Source of the DNA: Microplitis mediator
Taxonomy: Eukaryota; Arthropoda; Insecta; Hymenoptera; Braconidae
DNA length: 64,000 bases
Assembly (NCBI RefSeq): GCF_029852145.1
Contig: NC_079970.1
Coordinates: 17,167,331-17,231,330, forward strand
Reading direction: 5' to 3'
Below the pieces are notes generated by a model. It saw only the letters and a list, made by a program, of their open reading frames with translations. It had not been told where the DNA came from and made no database searches. Below are positions 1-10,955 of this stretch, piece by piece; positions within the stretch are counted from its first letter, which is position 1; every line of letters begins with the position of its first letter. The translations under genes and the position numbers were made by a program.

Positions 1-1713
1 TATTGAATAATAATTTTATTTTTCAAACATCCTCTCAATTTTATAATAAATACTCTCGCTAGATATTTATATCAAAGCGACTTGGTTTTTAAACACGTAA
101 ACGTGGTATTTTATTCTTGCTCGGTAACAAGTAAGTCGATACTCTGTACCATATTTGCACACTTTTTAAAAGATGCACATAATATTATATAAACGCCGTA
201 GCGATTTACCACATAAAGAGTCATTCAGTCATAGACATCGACCCGTGGTAATGTTACGTTAAAAGTATACATACTTGCCGTAGCCAGTATCTGTCAGCTC
301 TTACTCGAGCCGCTTCAACTGACTACTCTTTCATACTAGTACGAGCCGGCGTGAAAAAATATCGGGGTATTCAACTAACTAACGGCTGCTTCGGTCACGG
401 TGGATACTACGATGTCTCCCTGCATCTGAATTACATGTTGATACTTGAAAAATATTTTTGCATTTATAACGCTGGCAGTTTATAATTGTTTTTTTTTTTT
501 TTTTTTTTTTTTCAATTAAGTAAATAAATAATTTTTTTGTTTTAATTATTTGACATTTTTAATTAAATAATAAAATAATTCTCAAATACATTCTAATAGC
601 ATTAATCAATATGTATTATATTTTACGTTTTATCAATATAAAATTGTTTTTAGTAAATTTACTTGAAGAAAAGAAAAAAATATATATATTTTGATTTTTC
701 TCTTACTTATGATGCTATATACGATAATATTATTAAGAGTTGTTAAACTATAGTAGATCATATTGAATGTTTTTATTTCATACAGATTAATATCCAAAAA
801 CAAATTGAAAATTATATAACTTTCTGATAATTAATTTTTAACTTCTATATTAATTTGTTACATATGTTCGATATTTAATTACGCTTTAATCTACATTTTT
901 GACTATTAATCATTAATAAACGTGACTAAAACATAAAAATATAATATTTTTTTAGGCTATTGTTCATTTATTAATTGATTTTTTTTATTTATTGATAATA
1001 AGGATATTACTTCGATTTTACTTATGTTAAACCTTTTTTTTTTTAATCGATATAAATTTTGAATACACTTGCATTATAATATATTATGTTTTTATTATAT
1101 ACTTACACCTACTACTTTTTTTTTTTTTTATTTAATACATATTAACTAAAAACATATAAATCCATAAAATGACTTCAAATTATTTTAATTAGTTATTTTT
1201 AACAATTACAATCCTAAATTAGTTTAATATTAAAAATAATCGATTTTGAGTGATTAATTCGTATCCATAGAAAAAAACATTTTAGATTCATTACAATAAA
1301 ATTTTTTGTTTGTGCGCTTTTATTTCTATTGCTTTAATCATTCAAATAATGATTCTTTTTATTTTTATTAAATTTCAAGTTAGATAGAACGACAGTTTTT
1401 TTTTTTTTTTTAATAGCGGCTTAAACCAATTTATTTTTTTGCAAAAAAAAAAACATGTATATATTAATTATTTGGATGAGTATATTTATAAAAAAAAAAA
1501 ATTATTTAATTGATATTCCCACATACGCTAGCTTAAAAATAAATTAAAATATACTTTAAAACTTATTTATTTATTGGTGAGTAAAAAATGATCAAATTTC
1601 TTCTTTTTTTTTTATTTATTCATTTTTTTTTTTTTTTTTTTTTTTTTTTGTTAAGTATCATTAAAAGAAAAAGCAACAATAATCTTCATGTAATATTTAA
1701 TTGAAATCATGAC
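1..1713. other. AT-rich DNA without a recognisable gene
   Basis: GC-richer, less repetitive sequence from 60 to 430, then very AT-rich with T-runs at 489-512 and 1625-1649. The open frames are short and low-complexity. Confidence 0.6.
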
Positions 1714-1905
1714 TGTAAACGGAAGGAATTGTATTGCGTTTATTACCATACTCTTATATACTATTGCATTAAGTACCATAAGTATGGCGTATAACACCAT
1801 ACTTGTGGCGTTTTCTATTATACTGTTTAGTACATTAGTAGTATAGTACTCAATGCGATAGTGTATATGAGTATGACGATAAATGCGATATATTTCTTTC
1901 CGTGT
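1714..1905. mobile_element. Palindromic MITE family E, copy 1
   Basis: Shares TTGCGTTTATTACCATACTC at the left arm with 57405-57559 and carries the inverted arm GAGTATGACGATAAATGCGA at the right, with ATTAAGTACCATAAGTATGG inside. Non-coding, nearly a full hairpin. Confidence 0.7.
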
Positions 1906-1992
1906 AATTAATATATACACGGAGATAATTTAATATTAGCGCTAACAATACTTCTTTTGTAGATTCTATTACCTAAAATGATAATTAAATTT

Positions 1993-2261
1993 GTAACAGT
2001 CAAGATGATAAATATAATAATCTAAATATTATAGTCTATACAATATAAGATGATAATTCTTAACATCGAGCGATCGAACAATTTACGATCTAGATGGTTG
2101 TACTTACCATCAAAAGTAGTGGAAGATACCTCCCTGATTAAAAGAAACTATTCGAAACGATTTACAATGTTAAATACCCATAAAAAAGGCGATTCAAAAG
2201 TATTCCAAGCATTAAAAAAGTACGATCGCTCGATTTTAGGATTCATCATCTTGACTTTTAC
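1993..2261. mobile_element. Foldback element
   Basis: GTAACAGTCAAGATGAT (left) pairs with ATCATCTTGACTTTTAC (right), and an inner arm CATCGAGCGATCG (2064) pairs with CGATCGCTCGAT (2223). The small open frame at 2050-2283 lies within it and is judged non-coding. Confidence 0.5.
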
Positions 2262-2299
2262 AGTGTATTATTCAGATATTTAATTTTATGATAGTTAAT

Positions 2300-3194
2300 A
2301 ATAAAGGTTACAATCGTATGGTAACATGACGAATAGTAAAAATCACTATTCAGGTAGTAAATTTTATTATTCATATCATGATTATAATGATAAGAAATAG
2401 TATTCATTACCATTGAAATATGTTAGTCCTTGTGAACAATACTTGCATGATAGTACTTACCATAAGATTCTTTTCGTGTCTAAAAGAAAAATATAAAATA
2501 AAAATTAAATGGATGATAATAAATGAAATACTTTTCGTAAGAATTAGGTTATGACTAACTAATTCATTTATTTGGATTAATGAATAAGTAAAATATAATA
2601 AAAAATAGTCGAAACATGAAAATGACATCTGCCGGGCTAGAAATTACATGTTTAACAACAGGTAACGGTTGTTTTACGTTAATTCAGTACATCTTAATCA
2701 ACATAGCTTAGATATTTACGATATATGAATACGAAATATTTTTGATTTTCATAATTTATTTTCAAGTTTACTATTAATAATTATTGATAGAAAATTTTTA
2801 TAAATATTTATAATAGCTTCCATTGCAATTATTACTATATCAGCTGTGATCTTCAATATCATGTTTGAATTGCTCCTTTATATTTACACATGCAGTATAA
2901 GCTGTTGGCTTCATAGTGTTTTCTTCGTAACGGTTAGCTAAATTTCCAACTATAGCTCTTCGGAGTTTCATGTAAAAGTAATTATTCAACGATTTTTAAA
3001 CGACGATATGCTTCAAATTAATTAAATCCCATCATTCTATGCATGTTTAAAAAAACTTTTCACGCAACTTATTTCATTTGTTTTAACAGAAAATTCACAT
3101 TCATTTTTTATATTTGATATAAATATCAATTGTCGATCATAATCATCGTGGTTTTTTAACTTATCATTAATCCATTATGAAAATTATTTTAAAG
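2300..3194. other. AT-rich DNA, nothing recognised
   Basis: No ORF with family resemblance. Repeated ATGGTAA/ACCAT-like words at 2300-2480 suggest a degraded palindromic repeat. Confidence 0.5.
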
Positions 3195-3632
3195 ACTAAG
3201 GGTGTGCGAATATCATTCGAATCGAATAGTAACATTCGAATCGAATATTCGAATAGTTCGAATTATTCGAACAATTCGAATAGTTCTAATAATTCAAATA
3301 ATTGTCTTGTGCTCTTAAATTAATCGATTTTGATGGCAAATTAGTCTTGTTCGGGTGTATTCGACTCAATTTGAATATTTTTTTCATAGAACTCATTCCT
3401 AAAATAATAAAAATTTTATTGTTAAAAAAAGTGTCATCCGGTCATATCCGGAACGATGTTAATAAATACGACGAATACAAATTCTTCTTCAATTTAATAA
3501 TTAGTTGATTATTTGGTTTGATTTCAGATTGCTCGAATAACTCGAACTATTCGAATGATTCAAACTATTCGAATAATTCGATTCGATTCGAGACAAATAA
3601 TTCGTAAATTCGAATATTCGCACTCCCTTAGT
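3195..3632. mobile_element. MITE with TTCGAAT subterminal repeats
   Basis: Ends ACTAAGGGTGTGCGAATAT and its near-complement …ATATTCGCACTCCCTTAGT form 19-bp terminal inverted repeats. Both sides are flanked by AAAG (3191-3194 and 3633-3636), a likely target-site duplication. Inside each end there are many TTCGAAT/ATTCGAAC words. 438 bp, non-coding. Confidence 0.8.
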
Positions 3633-3742
3633 AAAGACTTATTTTTTTTTGTTTTTATTCTTATTTTATTATTAAGAATTTAATTAATTTTAAATTGAAC
3701 CAGAAACAATTTTTGTTTTATAGTCATTGTTATTCATATTAA

Positions 3743-4690
3743 TAAGAGAATAAGGAAAATCTAGTTCCCGCCATATCTATATGATAGCATTGGTTAATGT
3801 TATTGAAATTGTTATTATTAGATAGGTCTTGACTTGAATTTGTGCCGTTTCATAGTTTAAACTCTTTTTAATTGAAAAGTATTCAGATAAATAGATTTAT
3901 CTATATCATTCGAATTGCATTTAAATTACGCGAGAAAAAAGACGATCGTATTTATTTTCTTTAAATAAATTAATATTGTAGTGGTTGGTATCTTAAATTA
4001 ATATCACTTATACACTACAATGATAACACACTTATATTATAAATAATAACACCACAATTAACAGCAGTAAAAGAAAGCAAGAGCAATAGATAGTTTATTG
4101 AGATACAATGTTTGCTGTTTAACTGTCAATATAAGACTGACTGACTTTTGTCGCGTATCTATAAAACAAGAGAAGAAGGCATTTGTTTTCTAGCTATTCA
4201 AATATTTAAAAGATCCGTTTCACATTCGTTACAATATTTTACTTATCCTGTCACTAAATGTAACTGAAGGACACTGAATATATAGCTATATTATTTATAT
4301 CGCGTAACTTATTCCAAAATGATATACTTATATACTTCCTTTTGGTTTTAAAAAGCTTCTCAATGCCAAAAGAGCGTACACACAAAAAAAGAATTCATGG
4401 ACACAAAAAATCTTTACTCACCTAAAGAAAATTTTTACTGACACCAAGAAATTTTTTGCATTGTGCATTGAAAACAAAAATTTATTTAAAACTAGAAAAA
4501 ATTACTTGGCACAAAAAATTATTTCTTGCCCCAAGAAAATTTTTGTATTTAGTTGATAATGCATAAAATTTTTTGGTGCAAGTAAAAATTTTTTGCGGCA
4601 AGAAGTCCTTTTTTCTGCGTATTTTATAAATTTAGTAGTGATATTTGGGCAGTCACGTGGTGACTGCAAGTCGCTCGTTTTAGATTATTA
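3743..4690. repeat. Dispersed repeat, copy 1, interrupted by a MITE
   Basis: Homologous to 22826-23388: the start AATAAGGAAAATCTAGTTCC, TTTATCTATATCATTCGAAT, and the distal GGGCAGTCACGTGGTGACTG. The segment 4378-4621 is absent from the other copy and corresponds to MITE family D. Confidence 0.65.
4378..4621. mobile_element. MITE family D, copy 1
   Basis: Starts ACACACAAAAAAAGAATTC and ends CCTTTTTTCTGCGTA. Internal direct and inverted copies of the CTTG(G)CACAAAAAATT type. Inserted in the dispersed repeat 3743-4690. Two more copies at 14312-14467 and 47443-47650. Confidence 0.65.
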
Positions 4691-5205
4691 AAATATTAAA
4701 TATTCATGTATATAATTAGTTTTTTGTTACTTCTAAAAAGAGCTAACAAATTAAAATAGAAATAATAAATCCTATTGCAGTGAATGACAAATCTCATAAA
4801 AAATTCTATTTTGTGGAAATTTAAGATCGATTTGACTTAATTGGAATTTTACTTTTTTGAGTCATTGGTCATAGTATACAATTGTAACAATGGTGCTAGC
4901 CTAGACCGATAACCAAAATTTTTTCTTGACTCGGATATTGATCCAAACTATTTTGGTCCTCATATATTATGGCCCTAACTTTGAAACGGGCTCTCGGGTT
5001 ATACTAGTTCAAATTAATTAGTCCTGTATCCAAAAAAGTCTATATTCTATACAATCCCTGTGACCTATAAATAAACTAGTAATATAAGTTGTATCGATGC
5101 ATTCTTAGTCTTAGTTAAACTACCGAGAAGTACACGGCAGCGCATTTTACGAAATAAGAAAATTTAGAAATTGAATAAGTTTTTCATTTCATTGGTTTAC
5201 AAATT

Positions 5206-5388
5206 ATGAATAAATTAACTGGGGTCATGGAGACTGAAGAACGTGATGAAAAAAACACAGACGACCTCGCTAAGGAAGCTTCTAGTGAATCAACAAGGAA
5301 TAATTTTATTATTACTTTTGTCATAGCTTTATGTAAATTACCAATATCTATTCCGATTATGCATGAAAAAATTTTTCGATTATCGTGA
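5206..5388 (+). CDS. Small ORF of unknown function, 60 codons
   Basis: Encodes MNKLTGVMETEERDEKNTDD, then LAKEASSESTRNN, a hydrophobic segment (FIITFVIALCKLPISIPI) and a stop. The first half has a normal mixed, acidic composition unusual for chance ORFs here. The word DDLAKEAS recalls the end of RNase H domains of retroelements, so a degraded retroelement is one option; a small membrane protein is another. I do not recognise it. Confidence 0.2.
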   Translation: MNKLTGVMETEERDEKNTDDLAKEASSESTRNNFIITFVIALCKLPISIPIMHEKIFRLS

Positions 5389-5514
5389 CAACGCGATTTG
5401 GTATATTTGTTAATTCATTCATTGATGTTTTATTTAAACCATTAATTTTTATTATCGTTGAATAATCTTCATTTATAAGCTACAAACTCATACTGTTTTA
5501 CTTAATTAGTTAAC

Positions 5515-5830
5515 CCTCCGTCCGTCGCGTGGTTTCGCCACCTTTTGGTCGTTGCGCCGCCACGTATTTAATATTACGGTGTTGCCAAGTACCATAACTA
5601 TGATTTTAAAAAATTCAAACCACACAAGCTTATACGACTAAATTTTTTTAAAATTTTTTAATTAAATACAAATTTTGTATTAAATAAAAATATTAAAGAA
5701 AGAGATGAATTAAATGAGCTGGAAATGAGTCACTGGTGGTAACTGGCAACACTGTGCAGAAAATCCGAACAAATTCAACGCCGGAGTTTACTCGCGTCAG
5801 CGGCACATCGCCGCGTTACTCAGGTTTTCT
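5515..5830. repeat. GC-richer inverted-repeat segment
   Basis: GGTGTTGCCAAGTACC (5579-5594) is an inverted match to GGTAACTGGCAACAC (5738-5752), with GCCGC-rich flanks on both sides. Probably a degraded mobile element; no coding capacity. Confidence 0.35.
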
Positions 5831-5989
5831 AACAAAAAAAAATTATTTTTTTAATATTTAAAATATCGAAAAAATCATTATCATTCATTCATTCGATACT
5901 TAAAAGTACAATAGAAGAACTCAAAAAATTTCAAAAACTAAGAAATTTTTTTTTCTTTTCAAATAATCTTTTAATAAAAATTGATGGTT

Positions 5990-6540
5990 AAGGCGGAAAT
6001 CGAAAGAGCTTGTTGGCTATCAACTTTTCTGAAAATTTCAGATTATTTGATCAAGTAGACTCGAAAATATTGGTGAATTACGAAAAAAAATTTTTTTTTT
6101 AGTTTTTTACTGATTTCTCAGAAACGACTTGAACGATCGACATCAAAATCTAAACCGGATCATTCGTTCGAGAGTTATCGTGGGGGAAAGAAATGGTAAA
6201 AAACGGTTTTTTGCGAATAACTTCGAAACTGAACTAAACAATTCCAAAATCTGATCAGCTTCTGAATTTATTAAAACGCGGCGATTGCTACCTCAACCAT
6301 CAAAATCGGGTTATTTTTCTAAAAAAAGTATCATGATAAAAAAAAAATGGTGAAAAACGGTTTTTTCTAAATATCTTTGAAACGACTAAACCAATCGATT
6401 TCAAATTTCAATCAGCTCTAGAATTCAACAAAACGCGACGATTGCAACATTAAACGTTAGAATCGGTTGATTAGTTCAAAAGACATGGGCGTCTAAATGT
6501 TGGCATGGGCGTCTTGATGCGAAGCATTAGAGTGTGCTTT
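5990..6540. repeat. Degenerate tandem repeat (three units)
   Basis: Three loosely related units of about 120-150 bp share ACGGTTTTTT…AA(T)ATCTTTGAAACGACTAA and AAAACGCGGCGATTGC/AAAACGCGACGATTGC. A related sequence is at 59870-59925 (AATATCTTTGGAACTAATCG). This looks like the body of an old dispersed element. Confidence 0.5.
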
Positions 6541-6609
6541 ACGATCGGAAAATTCAGTTGGCCTCTTTTTATTTTCTTCGATTACCGGTGATTAGTTATA
6601 AATAAATGA

Positions 6610-6720
6610 TATAGTTTGGGCCAACAGATGTTAATAGACTGTTTTTTTATTATTTTATTTCATAAGTCATGATATGACGTTTCGCCAACAGTGAGCCCTG
6701 TGGCATCTTCAGGTATCCAG
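6610..6720. repeat. Possible LINE/SINE 3' fragment
   Basis: GACGTTTCGCCAACAGTGAG followed by GGCATCTTCAGG resembles the recurring insect repeat tail pairing GAAACGTC with GATGATG/GAAGATG words. A similar word in the other orientation is at 43513-43549. Confidence 0.3.
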
Positions 6721-7130
6721 TATAAAGTCATATATGTAATACATGAGCGATAAAAATTTGCTTCTTTAACAAAATCACAATAGTTTGTAATGTCTAATGA
6801 ATTTTGTCTTCCTAATTTATCAAATCGCTATAGAATGGAGAGAAATATTTGTATTATTCATCAATCAGAGGAAAAAATATTTAATTCTGCGTGAAAACAA
6901 TATTCTGATACCGATAATCTTTAAGGAAAAATCTAACGATTCTGAAATAAAATCATTTCTGTATTCAAGTTCCATATTCACAATAGTTATTGTATCTTCT
7001 GCTGTCTCTTTGTGTTATTCCTAATAGAGCTTAGTGCTTCAGTCGCTCTCTCTAAAAACGAATTAATGAAATTCGATGCGAATCAGTGGATAGTCACTAT
7101 TTCTTCATCTTGAAGTATACGACTACCCTT

Positions 7131-7402
7131 GTAGGTTTGTCAGTCTTGGGCCAAGATTCAGCCAATACTCAAGTGACAAGCCTTGGTTTGCCAGTCTTGG
7201 GCCAAGATTCAGCCAATGCTCAAGTGACAAGCCTTGGTTTGCCAGTCTTGGGACAAGGTTCAGCCAATACTCAAGTGACAAGCCTTGGTTTGCCAGTCTT
7301 GGGACAAGGTTCAGCCAATGCTCAAGTGACAAGCCTTGGTTTGCTAGTCTTGAGCCAATGTTCAGCCAATACTCAAGTGACAAGCCTTGGTTTACCAGTC
7401 TA
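7131..7402. repeat. 51-bp tandem repeat, about five copies
   Basis: The unit (…CAGTCTTGGGCCAAGATTCA, GCCAATACTCAAGTGACAAG, CCTTGGTTTGC) repeats with few differences. As 51 is a multiple of three, the array is open in one frame on both strands (VLGQDSANTQVTSLGLP repeated on plus). I see no start context or family and regard the frames as by-products of the repeat. Confidence 0.9.
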
Positions 7403-7443
7403 AATAACAAATGGTACCTAAAAACCCCTGGCTTCTGTGAATA

Positions 7444-7523
7444 GCGTAACAGCCTAGTGGATAAGACGCTTGCCTAGCAGTCATGAAGGACCAGGTTCGA
7501 GACCCAGCAAATGCAAAAAAAAA
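7444..7523 (+). repeat. tRNA-derived SINE head with A-tail
   Basis: Exact RNA polymerase III box A TAGTGGATAAG (7455-7465, TRGYNNANNNG) and box B GGTTCGAGACC (7494-7504, GGTTCGANNCC), followed by an A-run (7515-7523). The body resembles tRNA-Arg but anticodon and acceptor stems do not pair, so it is not a functional tRNA. Confidence 0.65.
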
Positions 7524-7644
7524 ATTAGTTTCATTGATCCACCTGATTTCTCTGTGCACAAATTTATTTCCATATGTTACCACCACGCACATGTCTACTA
7601 ATATTTTTTTTTTTTTTTTTAATTTATTTTTAATAAGCATAGGT

Positions 7645-7775
7645 GCTTATTTAGCAACAGTCTTGGCACAATACTGGCTCTCGATATTGGGCCAATACTT
7701 AGATGCAATCTTGGCACAATACTGGCATTGGTTATTGGGCCAATACTAAGATGCAGTCTTGGCACAACACTGTCA
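7645..7775. repeat. Short tandem repeat, about 2.5 copies
   Basis: Unit AGTCTTGGCACAATACTGGC … TATTGGGCCAATACTTAGATGC, about 48 bp. Words such as CTTGGGCCAA recur in the 51-bp array and at 7815-7890, so the interior of the composite seems to have grown from one short motif. Confidence 0.7.
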
Positions 7776-7995
7776 CTCAAGCTTGGCTGGGTGTTATCAT
7801 TTCGATGCTTAGACAGACTTGGGCCAAGCTTGGATTTCAAGCTTTCCCCAGAGTTAATAAGTCTTGCGCCAAGCCTCGGCCAAGCTTGGGCCTATTGTTT
7901 CTTCCTATAAGGGTAATTCAATCAGAGGTACACTTATAGCTGGTTCCCAGTGTATATTCACTAATTTGCAGTGAATTTCACTGATTCATAGAGAG

Positions 7996-8473
7996 CAAGC
8001 AGCGGTTTCTGCGCTCGGCTCATTCCGTATCCTGATTGTAACTCAAGAATCCAGATATTTTCATATCATAAATTCACAACAGTCTTTATTAAACACCTCG
8101 GTGCGCAGCGGCCCGCAACTACGAGTTCCACAGCCAGCCTACATATAGCGTCAATCCACAAAGGGCCTACTTATTATTTACTATAACAAGCGGATTGGCG
8201 AGATCATAACATTTCAAGGGAGCGAACGAGTCAAGCAGATGAGGAAAATAAACTCAGCACCGTGCACGCATGTCACCCAGAGACCCAGCGTGTATCACCA
8301 GGATCATCTCCAGTTGCAGAAAAACTACAACTACTGACTCCAGGCACCACGAACACAAGCTTCAACTTCTAGTTCGCTTCTACAATTTCTACTTTCACCA
8401 GCACCGAAGACTCGTCTAAATCGATAATTTAAGATAACGCACCACTCAGGAGTATTCTAGAGGCGTACGTATA
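7996..8473. other. GC-richer non-coding stretch, possible LTR-element remnant
   Basis: Contains GCGGATTGGCGAGATCATAA, reminiscent of the leader after a 5' LTR in insect retroelements, in about 300 bp of mixed-composition sequence with no ORF. No second LTR is visible. Low support. Confidence 0.2.
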
Positions 8474-8853
8474 CAGTAAAAAACGAATCGTCAAAATGTA
8501 AAAAAAACGTGTGTTAAAATTCTGAGTGTTGAATTTTTAACACTTTTGTGTGTCAATTTAACACACAATATTTATCTTGTATGAACTGTCGCAATCGATT
8601 GATTTTTTAACACACAGAAATGTTATTTTATTCGAAAGTAACACTTTTTATATGTTACTGTCAAATCAACACACAAAATATGTTAAAAATAATGTCGATC
8701 ATCACAAAAGAATTCTTGGAAAATTTTTATTTTTAACGTATACGTGTGTAACTTTTTTTAACACTCACAACATGTTAAAGTAACATATAAATAAGTGTAA
8801 AACGTTCGTTTCACACACGGTGTGTGTTGATTTTGACGAATCCTTTTTTACTG
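8474..8853. mobile_element. MITE with 24-bp terminal inverted repeats
   Basis: Left CAGTAAAAAACGAATCGTCA-AAAT and right (complement) CAGTAAAAAAGGATTCGTCA-AAAT differ at two positions. The interior is rich in TGTGTGTTAA / TTAACACACA inverted words. 380 bp, non-coding. Confidence 0.8.
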
Positions 8854-9027
8854 TGTATGTTAGATAGATGAAGAAGTTATCAAAGTGTCATGACTACTGC
8901 TTTTTTTTTTTTTTTTTTATTATAGAATCTTCATTCATTTACGTCAGAATAGAATTTTTTATTATAGCATAAAAATATAAAACAAAAATGTTATTGAAAT
9001 TTATTATACGTATATTTAACGTGATCA

Positions 9028-9189
9028 CTCTCTAAAAATGAATCAGTGAAATTCAATTCAAATTAGTGAATATTAACTTGGAACCAGCTATAAGTATACC
9101 ACTGGTTGAATTAGTGGTATACTTATAGCTGTAGAAATAGTGACTATCCACTGATTCGCGAGAATTTCACTAATTCATTTTTAGAGAGC
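9028..9189. mobile_element. MITE family A, compact copy (near-perfect hairpin)
   Basis: CTCTCTAAAAATGAATCAGT … at the left and ACTAATTCATTTTTAGAGAG at the right. The centre pairs CAGCTATAAGTATACCACTG with its complement. About 162 bp of almost continuous palindrome. Confidence 0.85.
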
Positions 9190-9863
9190 AAATAGTTGAA
9201 GAAAAAACAATTATAGTTACAAATTTACTTTTGATTCTTATACTAGTTTTATTTCCATAAAAAAAGTACAAAAAAGAGGGAATAAAAACTAATAATAATA
9301 ATAAAAATTCTATCTGGCAGCGAAAATAAAAGCAGATTTCTCAGTAAAGTAACTTAAAATCCCAGTAAAATAGATAAAAATTATAAAAAAAATTAAAGTT
9401 TTCTTTATCAGCTACAGTGTCCTTTTTACAAAAATGAGCTTGGTTTTTATATTTATAACTTATTTAAAAAAGATGACATGCAAATCACGTTTTCCGTTGA
9501 TATAAAAACTTAAAATTGCTATCGTTTCTCAAATACTCAACCAAGTTAAATAATTTTTAAACTTTATCAAGATTATTGTTAACAACAAGATGTCGATAAT
9601 CTAGTGTATAATCCAATCCGGACAAATATTGACAACTTTTTGTTCTGTTGACCAAATTATGAGTTCAAAGCTTAAAGAAATAAATTTTGCGCGGGTAAAG
9701 TATAAAAGACATTTTCATAAATAAAAATAAAAGTTTGAAAATAATTTAGGAAAATTTAAATAAATAGTTACGACAAAAATTTTGTTAATATAATTTATTG
9801 TATATCGAGGTTTCAACATGGAAAAGTACAAATATTGCAATATAGGGCCCGCGAGCTCTCCTC

Positions 9864-9886
9864 GGGAGGGAGGGAGGGAGGGAGGG
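9864..9886 (+). repeat. (GGGA)n tract, G-quadruplex motif
   Basis: Six GGG runs separated by single A in an AT-rich setting, next to GGGCCCGCGAGCTC. It fits the four-run G-quadruplex rule on the plus strand. Confidence 0.85.
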
Positions 9887-10910
9887 ATGTTTGCGGTACA
9901 ATTGCACAAGGAAGTATGATAAACAAGGTTTTTTATTTATTTTTTTTTTTTAATTTATCCTTTATCATAATGTATCACTTTTTTAAAATTATTTTATTTC
10001 TTCGTCAAATTAATCTTCCTTTATTATTAAATTATTAATTTTTTTTTAAACAGAGGGACGAGAGACGCACGTGCGAGAGTCGAGAATAATTGATATTATT
10101 TAATTACTTAAATGTGAATGGGGGTCGGGGACAGCAGGAAGGAGGTGGTGGAAAAACATTTCAATTTCTCAGAAATTGTTTTTTACCTTTTTTAATATAT
10201 ATGTATATATTTTTGTTACTTAACAATGCTCATGCGGACGTTACGATGCCAATTAAATAGTAAGATAAAAAGTATAATAATAAAGCATCGTCTGTCAAAT
10301 GCATGAGCATAATTGGACGACATCACGTGAACATGTCACTCAATTATTATTATTATTATTTGTTTTTTAATTTTTTAATAATGGTTGATTTAAGGAAGAG
10401 GTTCCCTCCTCTCCATGGCCCCCGCATATATTTAATACTCATTACTTCGCCCTTCGCGCGCTCGTCTTTCGCATCTCTTGATTAATTTTTTTTTTTTTTT
10501 TTTTCATCATATTATTCAATTTTTTTTTATTTAAGTTTTTTTTTTTACTTAAATTTTTTTTTATTCTGTATTTTTTTCGTCTCAACTAATTTTACCTCAA
10601 TAGAGGCGGATTAAAGAATCGACATAAATTAAATACAAATATATATATTTTTATAAATATATATATATGTAGAATTTAAAATTTAATCGGAGATGATTTG
10701 GAGCGCGCTAAGGTGACAATATTAAATACCTGTTCCTATTAGTCGCAGCACGTGTTTGTCATTATTTCAGTCGATTTTTAATTAATTAATAAAGAAAAAA
10801 ATTAATTTTTTTCATTAACTTTTTATCAATACCGACTATTACTATAAATAATAATCAAATGACATACGTGCTGCGTCTTCGAGGATTAAGTACTTTCTCT
10901 CTTATTTTTC

Positions 10911-10955
10911 GTTCTCTCTCTCTCTCGCTCTTTCTTTCGCTCTCTCACTCTCGCT
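10911..10955. repeat. CT-rich (GAGA-type) tract
   Basis: Repeated CTCTC/CTCTCGC on the plus strand, GAGAG on the minus strand. In flies such tracts bind GAGA factor at promoters. Here only the composition is seen. Confidence 0.5.

Larger units (their letters stand above)
7048..7995. mobile_element. Composite element with MITE family A ends
   Basis: The left end CTCTCTAAAAACGAATTAAT and …CAGTGGATAGTCACTATTTC, and the right end CACTTATAGCTGGTTCCCAG … CACTGATTCATAGAGAG, match the arms of the compact family A elements at 9028-9189, 54122-54276 and 59168-59310. Here the ends are about 0.9 kb apart, and the interior carries two tandem arrays and a tRNA-like head. Confidence 0.55.

Noticed and set aside
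7086..7410. Plus and minus ORFs of about 100 codons over the 51-bp array
   Set aside because: They exist because the unit is a multiple of three; no start context, no family and both strands equally open.
7444..7515. Functional tRNA gene
   Set aside because: A and B boxes are exact but anticodon and acceptor stems do not pair, and an A-run follows; best read as a SINE head.
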